Source: an uncultured Pseudomonadales bacterium (GTDB lineage Bacteria; Pseudomonadota; Gammaproteobacteria; Pseudomonadales; Azotimanducaceae). From it: DNA of 64,000 bases. Below, piece after piece: positions 59,935-64,000 of this stretch. Position 1 is the stretch's first letter. Every line of letters begins with the position of its first letter. The stretch is from positions 3,589,617 to 3,653,616 of the forward strand of contig OX638346.1 of the NCBI GenBank assembly GCA_951813515.1. The letters are read 5' to 3'. Under the pieces are notes generated by a model. It worked only from the letters and a program-made list of their open reading frames with translations, had not been told where the DNA came from and did no database searches. The position numbers and the translations under genes were made by a program.

Positions 59935-59950
59935 CATAATATATATTATG
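59935..59950. repeat. 16-bp perfect AT palindrome between gspM and the acyl-CoA dehydrogenase
   Basis: CATAATATATATTATG is fully self-complementary. It lies between the convergent gene ends, inside a wider inverted pair CCTGATCC (59920-59927) and GGATCAGG (59980-59987), the second of which overlaps the dehydrogenase stop. A bidirectional terminator or a protein-binding site is possible. A related AT dyad occurs at 62753-62771. Confidence 0.5.
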
Positions 59951-59982
59951 CGCAATACGATTTGGTTTTGTGAAGCACCGGA

Positions 59983-61605
59983 TCAGGCTTGGCGCAACAG
60001 TGCCCGGCCAACGACCTTGAGGGCCAGCGTCTCTTCCGCGCCCTCGAAGATCGAGAGAACCCGCGCGTCGACGAAGTAGCGGCTCACCGCGGACTCTTCG
60101 CCGTAGCCCATCCCGCCGTGGATCTGCATCGCTTCCCGGGTCACGTTTTCAGCCACCTTGCACGCGAAGAGCTTGACCAGGCTCGCCGCCAGTTGCGCGT
60201 CGTTGCGGCCGTTTTCCGGGTCGCCACCGGCGTCGGTACGTTGGGCCACATCGTACGAGAACTGCCGACAGGCAACGATATACATGCCCATGCGGGCGAG
60301 CTTCTGCAGGGTCAATGGATACTCAGCCAACGCCCGACCGAATATCATGCGGTTCTCCGCGTACTCGAGCGCGGCCTCGAAGGCGGCGCGCATCAGCCCG
60401 CTGGCGCGCGCCGCCGTTTGCAGGCGGCCTCCCGAAAAACCCCGCATCGTGTAGTAGAAGCCCTGGCCACGACCGTGCGTCTCGCCCACGAGGGCGTCGT
60501 CCGGCACGAAGAAGTCGTCGTAGAACATTTCGAACGAGTGCATACCCCGATAGCCGATCGTCGGTATCGCACGTCCCGAGACCTTGCCGCCGCGTGGTTC
60601 GGCGTACTCGAAGTCGTGTCCGTCGTAGGCGGGTTTCTCGACCACGAAGAGCGACAGCCCGCGGTGCGCGGGACGGATGTCCGGATCGGTCCGGGCGAGC
60701 ACCAGGATGGCGCCCGCCTTGCCGGCGAATGTGCACCAGGTCTTGCCTCCGTTAAGCCGCCAGCCCCCTTCGATCTTCTCTGCTCGCAGCGAAACCGACG
60801 CCACGTCCGATCCCGTGCCCGGTTCCGTGACGGAGACCGCACACAGGGGATCTCCCGCAGCCAGACCGGGTAGCCAACGCTTCTTCTGCGCCTCCGTGCC
60901 CCCTTCCAGGAGCGCCTGCGCCATGATTTCCGGACGCGTGATCAGGCTGCCGGCAGCGCCGAGCGATCCTCGCGACAATTCTTCCGTGACGATCACCATG
61001 CCGAGACGGTCCTCGCTGCCATCCGGCTGCAATCCTCCGTATCGCTCCGGCACGCACAATCCGAAACACCCGAGTTCCCTCAAGCCCTCGATGATCGTCT
61101 CGGGAATCATGGCGTCCTCGCGATGAATCGACTCGGCCAGCGGCGCCACGCGTTCGTCCGCGAACTGGCGGAACGTTTCGCGGATCATGAACTTTTCGCT
61201 GTCGAGGTGGTCGTGCGGCAACCGCCCGTTTCGGTCGCGCCACGCCTGGCCAAGAGCGCTCAGATGATCTGGGGACAGGTACTTGTCCGTGAGCTCCACG
61301 TAATCATTCGTGAGTTCGCCAGCGTCCATGCCGTAGGCGCTGGGCCGAAGCCGCAGCCTGTGTTGCAGGTTGCTGGTCGCCTCGGCACAGAACGTCAGTG
61401 CGAGCGCCTGCTTGAACGACCGCTCGCCAGGTGGCGCTTTGCGTGCGGCATACTCGAGCATGATTTCGGCCGCAGTGAGTTCGGCACTGGAGAACGCCAG
61501 ATCGTAGAGTTCCATCTGTGCTTCTTCGTGCAGCCTGGCGGCTACCCTATCAAGCGCATTGCGCGCATCAGCGAGGATATCCCGCGCGCGCTCGCATCTA
61601 TCCAT
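59983..61605 (-). CDS. acyl-CoA dehydrogenase with N-terminal extension
   Basis: 540 residues. About 150 helical N-terminal residues (ELYDLAFSSAELTAAEIMLEYA, ALALTFCAEATSNLQ) precede a standard FAD acyl-CoA dehydrogenase: CVPERYGGLQ, AVSVTEPGTGSDVASV, NGGKTWCTFAG, GFSGGRLQTAARASG, YAENRMIFGRAL and the C-terminal QIHGGMGYGEESAVSRYFVDAR with FEGAEE. (2S)-methylsuccinyl-CoA dehydrogenase has a comparable extension, but no other ethylmalonyl-CoA pathway gene is here. The catalytic base is probably the Glu of FEGAEE; substrate undecided. Electrons would go to the ETF encoded at 32-34 kb. Confidence 0.85.
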   Translation of the reverse strand: MDRCERARDILADARNALDRVAARLHEEAQMELYDLAFSSAELTAAEIMLEYAARKAPPGERSFKQALALTFCAEATSNLQHRLRLRPSAYGMDAGELTNDYVELTDKYLSPDHLSALGQAWRDRNGRLPHDHLDSEKFMIRETFRQFADERVAPLAESIHREDAMIPETIIEGLRELGCFGLCVPERYGGLQPDGSEDRLGMVIVTEELSRGSLGAAGSLITRPEIMAQALLEGGTEAQKKRWLPGLAAGDPLCAVSVTEPGTGSDVASVSLRAEKIEGGWRLNGGKTWCTFAGKAGAILVLARTDPDIRPAHRGLSLFVVEKPAYDGHDFEYAEPRGGKVSGRAIPTIGYRGMHSFEMFYDDFFVPDDALVGETHGRGQGFYYTMRGFSGGRLQTAARASGLMRAAFEAALEYAENRMIFGRALAEYPLTLQKLARMGMYIVACRQFSYDVAQRTDAGGDPENGRNDAQLAASLVKLFACKVAENVTREAMQIHGGMGYGEESAVSRYFVDARVLSIFEGAEETLALKVVGRALLRQA

Positions 61606-61762
61606 GCCTAGCTTCGGGGCTAGCAAACGCGGGATTCTACTGCATAATCTGCGCCGAACCTGCGACCGGCAATACCGCCGCGAGGCGCACTTTGCACACA
61701 AAAGAAGGCCACCGGGACAGTTCGCGCTCGCCGCGTCGGGAGATTCCCGGAACCAAATCGCC

Positions 61763-62677
61763 GTGGCGATAGGAATCGATCCCGCACGCGAGCTCTTCCG
61801 CGAGTTGCAGGACGAGATCGAGGCGAAGTTCCGAGACCTGGAGGGTGAGGGCGGATTCACGGGACAGGCCGCCGCCCTGCCCCACGGCGGCCTCTCCCGA
61901 CCCCGGGTGCTGCAGAACGGCGCCAGAATCGAAAAAGCGGCCGTCCTCTATACCCACGCGATCGGTGACAGCCTCCCGGCCGCTGCCACGGACCGCAACC
62001 CGCACCTCGCGGGACAGCCTTTCCAGGCCACCGCGATCTCGCTGATCGTGCATCCGCGCAACCCGTACGTGCCGACCGCGCACATGAACCTGCGGTTCTT
62101 TCTCGTCGGAACGCAGAACTGGCACTTTGGCGGCGGTTTCGACCTGACGCCCTTCTATCCGTTCACCGAGGATGTCGTTCACTGGCATCGCACGGCCAAC
62201 GAGGCCTGCCGTCCGCACGGGGATGTCTATGCCCGTCTCAAGGCCAATTGTGACGCCTACTTCTACCTGCCCCATCGGCACGAAGCCCGCGGCGTCGGCG
62301 GCATCTTCTTCGACGACTGGACCGAAGGCGGATTCGACGCGAGCCTCGCCTTCGTCGAGAGCGTCGGGAAGCACTTCCTGCCCGCGTATGCCCCCATTTT
62401 CGAGCGACGCGCGACGATCCCCTGGGGCGAGCGCGAAGAAGACTTCATGCTGTTTCGACGTGGCCGCTATGCCGAGTTCAACCTGGTCGTGGACCGCGGC
62501 ACCCGGTACGGCCTTCAATCCGGTCGAAACGTCGAGTCGGTGCTGGCCTCATTGCCGCCCCGCGCACGGTGGCCGTACGACTACAAGCCGCTGCCGAACT
62601 CGCCTGAAGCGGCGCTAACCGACCGTTTCCTTGCGCCACGCAACTGGCTGGAGGTTGTGGATAAGTCTGGGGACTGA
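61763..62677 (+). CDS. hemF: oxygen-dependent coproporphyrinogen III oxidase
   Basis: Converts coproporphyrinogen III to protoporphyrinogen IX with oxygen. From the GTG at 61763 the protein has 304 residues (E. coli 299). Seen: GGLSRPRVLQNGARIEKAAV-type block, HPRNPYVPTAHMNLRFF, WHFGGGFDLTPFYPFTEDV, YFYLPHRHEARGVGGIFFDD, AEFNLVVDRGTRYGLQSGRN and ESVLASLPPRARW. The frame is open upstream, but that part is not family sequence. It is divergent from the dehydrogenase; a CATAAT at 61643-61648 may be its -10. Confidence 0.93.
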   Translation: MAIGIDPARELFRELQDEIEAKFRDLEGEGGFTGQAAALPHGGLSRPRVLQNGARIEKAAVLYTHAIGDSLPAAATDRNPHLAGQPFQATAISLIVHPRNPYVPTAHMNLRFFLVGTQNWHFGGGFDLTPFYPFTEDVVHWHRTANEACRPHGDVYARLKANCDAYFYLPHRHEARGVGGIFFDDWTEGGFDASLAFVESVGKHFLPAYAPIFERRATIPWGEREEDFMLFRRGRYAEFNLVVDRGTRYGLQSGRNVESVLASLPPRARWPYDYKPLPNSPEAALTDRFLAPRNWLEVVDKSGD

Positions 62678-63065
62678 TTATCTACGGGATGGGGATGAAG
62701 TGTTACAGAAGGATGAAAATGATAGCTTTACTTCGTAAAAACAATGCGATACATAATATTTCTAATATTATAGATTCATTTTGGCAGGTAATTTGAGGCA
62801 TGTCCGACAAGCGCGGCTTGTGAATAACAATTCCTATACCGGACGCGACACCCGTGCCCGAGAATCTTCTGCCCCATACTGGTGCGCGAATACACTAACC
62901 CTCTGAAACACCTCGTTTTGACATCCATCGTCCCGATCCCGGACCGGATATTCGGCTTTCGGGATCACCGGGCAAGCGGTAACCTGTGGCACGCGCTGAA
63001 GGTCACAGGATTGATGCGGAACGCGGTAACGATGCGCCCGCGGACCGCGCGGATGGCGTGAGCCA
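62678..63065. other. 388-bp intergenic region, hemF to livH
   Basis: The first 120 bases are AT-rich and hold the dyad at 62753-62771. A TTGACA occurs at 62918-62923 but no -10 box fits at 16-18 bases. No gene was recognised. The remainder shows nothing else of note. Confidence 0.5.
62753..62771. repeat. AT-rich inverted repeat downstream of hemF
   Basis: ATAATATT-TCT-AATATTAT: perfect 8-bp arms around TCT, 76 bases after the hemF stop. It shares the word CATAATAT with the palindrome at 59935-59950 on the other side of the dehydrogenase-hemF pair. Confidence 0.5.
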
Positions 63066-63935
63066 ATGGAAGCATTCCAGCTATTGCTGAGCGGCCTTTC
63101 CCAGGGCTGTGTCTACGGACTCATTGCTCTCGGCTTCGTGTTGATTTACAAGGCCACGGAGATGCTGAATTTCGCGCAGGGCGACATGATGATGCTCGGC
63201 GCTTTCGTGGCGTTCACCCTGGTCAACCTGCTGGGCTTGTCGTTCTTCGTCGGGTTCTTCCTGACGCTTGTCGTCATGGTCGGTTTTGGCATGGCCCTCG
63301 AACGCACCGTGATTCGGCCGATGATCGGCGAACCGCCGTTCGCCGTGCTCATGCTCACCATCGGCCTCGGGTTTATCCTGCGGGCCGTCGCCGGCGCGGT
63401 CTGGGGTAGCGAGACAGAAACCCTCGACGTCCCGTTTGCCGGCAACGTGCTCGAAGTCGGCGGTGTCGTCCTCGGCTACGAGAACCTGGTCGTCATTGCC
63501 GGCACCGCCCTCCTCTGCGTCGCCTTGTGGGCGTTCTTTCGCTACTCGCGCATCGGGATCGCGATGCAGGCGGCATCCCAGAACCAGCTCGCGGCGTACT
63601 ACAGCGGCGTTCCCGTCAAGCGCGTCACTTCGCTGGTCTGGGGCATCTCGGCCGCGATCTCCGCCACCGCCGGCATACTCGTCGCCCCGGTGATGTTGAT
63701 CGATCCCATGATGGGGTTCCTTGGGATCAAGGCGTTCGCCGCCGCCATCGTGGGCGGTCTGGGCAGCTTGCCCGGCGCGATCGTTGGCGGGTTGATCATC
63801 GGCGTCGCGGAACAGTTCGTCGGACTCTATCTGCCGCCGGGTCTCGGCGAAGTCAGTGCCTTCGTGATCCTGCTCGTGATGCTCATGGTACGGCCGCAGG
63901 GCATCTTCGCTTCCATGCAGCAGAAGAAGGTGTAG
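63066..63935 (+). CDS. livH: branched-chain amino acid ABC transporter permease LivH
   Basis: 289 residues, about eight membrane helices. Family motifs: GLSQGCVYGLIALGFVLIYKATEMLNFAQGDMMMLGAF in adjacent blocks, AAIVGGLGSLPGAIVGGLIIG near the C terminus and VILLVMLMVRPQGIF. It is an inner-membrane subunit of a Liv-type importer for branched-chain or related amino acids or amides. livM starts 2 bases after its stop. Confidence 0.93.
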   Translation: MEAFQLLLSGLSQGCVYGLIALGFVLIYKATEMLNFAQGDMMMLGAFVAFTLVNLLGLSFFVGFFLTLVVMVGFGMALERTVIRPMIGEPPFAVLMLTIGLGFILRAVAGAVWGSETETLDVPFAGNVLEVGGVVLGYENLVVIAGTALLCVALWAFFRYSRIGIAMQAASQNQLAAYYSGVPVKRVTSLVWGISAAISATAGILVAPVMLIDPMMGFLGIKAFAAAIVGGLGSLPGAIVGGLIIGVAEQFVGLYLPPGLGEVSAFVILLVMLMVRPQGIFASMQQKKV

Positions 63936-63937
63936 CC

Positions 63938-64000
63938 ATGCGATTCGTGCTTACCACCCACTACGGCCAGGACGTCAACCTGTTCCGCCACAACGGACAG
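63938..64000 (+). CDS. livM: branched-chain amino acid ABC transporter permease LivM (3' end outside window)
   Basis: Only the first 21 codons are in the window. MRFVLTTHYGQDVNLFRHNG is the characteristic LivM N terminus (an MRFVF-x-T-x-Y-x-x-D-I/V-x-LF-x-H pattern). Position directly after livH supports the call. Confidence 0.8.
   Translation, partial: MRFVLTTHYGQDVNLFRHNGQ

Noticed and set aside
62918..62952. TTGACA as a -35 for livH
   Set aside because: No -10-like hexamer at 16-18 bases; the nearest AT-containing word is more than 22 bases away.
1..64000. CRISPR arrays, rRNA and tRNA genes
   Set aside because: Reading all intergenic regions showed no regularly spaced repeats, rRNA-like blocks or complete cloverleaf; small structured RNAs could still be missed by eye.

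Overview
The window reads as chromosomal DNA of a high-GC gammaproteobacterium. The clpS-clpA / infA-aat-trxB neighbourhood, the long-form PstC and PstA permeases, the TonB2-type energising cluster led by a DUF3450 protein and the type II secretion genes all fit that class. No rRNA or tRNA gene and no CRISPR array was seen. Nothing in the sequence fixes the genus.

Layout. 1-4.9 kb: N-degron proteolysis (clpS, clpA, aat) with infA and trxB. 5-13.6 kb, minus strand: one tightly overlapped phosphate operon, phoB-phoR-pstS-pstC-pstA-pstB-phoU. A 170-bp end-to-end imperfect palindrome with 23-bp terminal inverted repeats and TA ends sits between pstA and pstB. 14-19.4 kb: DUF3450, TtpC-like ExbB, ExbB, ExbD, TonB and a TPR protein, i.e. 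an energy transducer for TonB-dependent receptors. 19.4-33.9 kb: mostly housekeeping genes (riboflavin synthase, glutathione reductase, SppA, MurF, MoaA, ETF and ETF-ubiquinone oxidoreductase), with larC-larB-larE for the nickel-pincer nucleotide cofactor but no larA.

33.9-39.8 kb is an accessory block. It holds a HipBA-type pair with palindromic upstream DNA, a thioredoxin-domain lipoprotein with a duplicated N-terminal module, two small genes of unknown role, a truncated membrane protein, a tyrosine-recombinase remnant and a frameshifted repeat protein, and it ends at pyrB. 39.8-44 kb: pyrB and bifunctional putA.

44-51.1 kb, minus strand, is the most unusual set. A FecA-like TonB-dependent receptor behind a Fur-box-like palindrome is followed by a fatty acid hydroxylase/sterol desaturase family protein, a GH3-family acyl-adenylating enzyme, an enolase-superfamily enzyme, a small membrane protein and a DUF1993 protein. 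The four middle genes are spaced or overlapped as one operon. I know of no described pathway with this content; a link to iron through the receptor is inference.

51.2-59.9 kb: a NUDIX hydrolase, then gspE-F-G-H-I-J-K-L-M without gspC or gspD. 60-64 kb: an acyl-CoA dehydrogenase with an N-terminal extension, hemF, and the start of a branched-chain amino acid ABC transporter (livH, start of livM).
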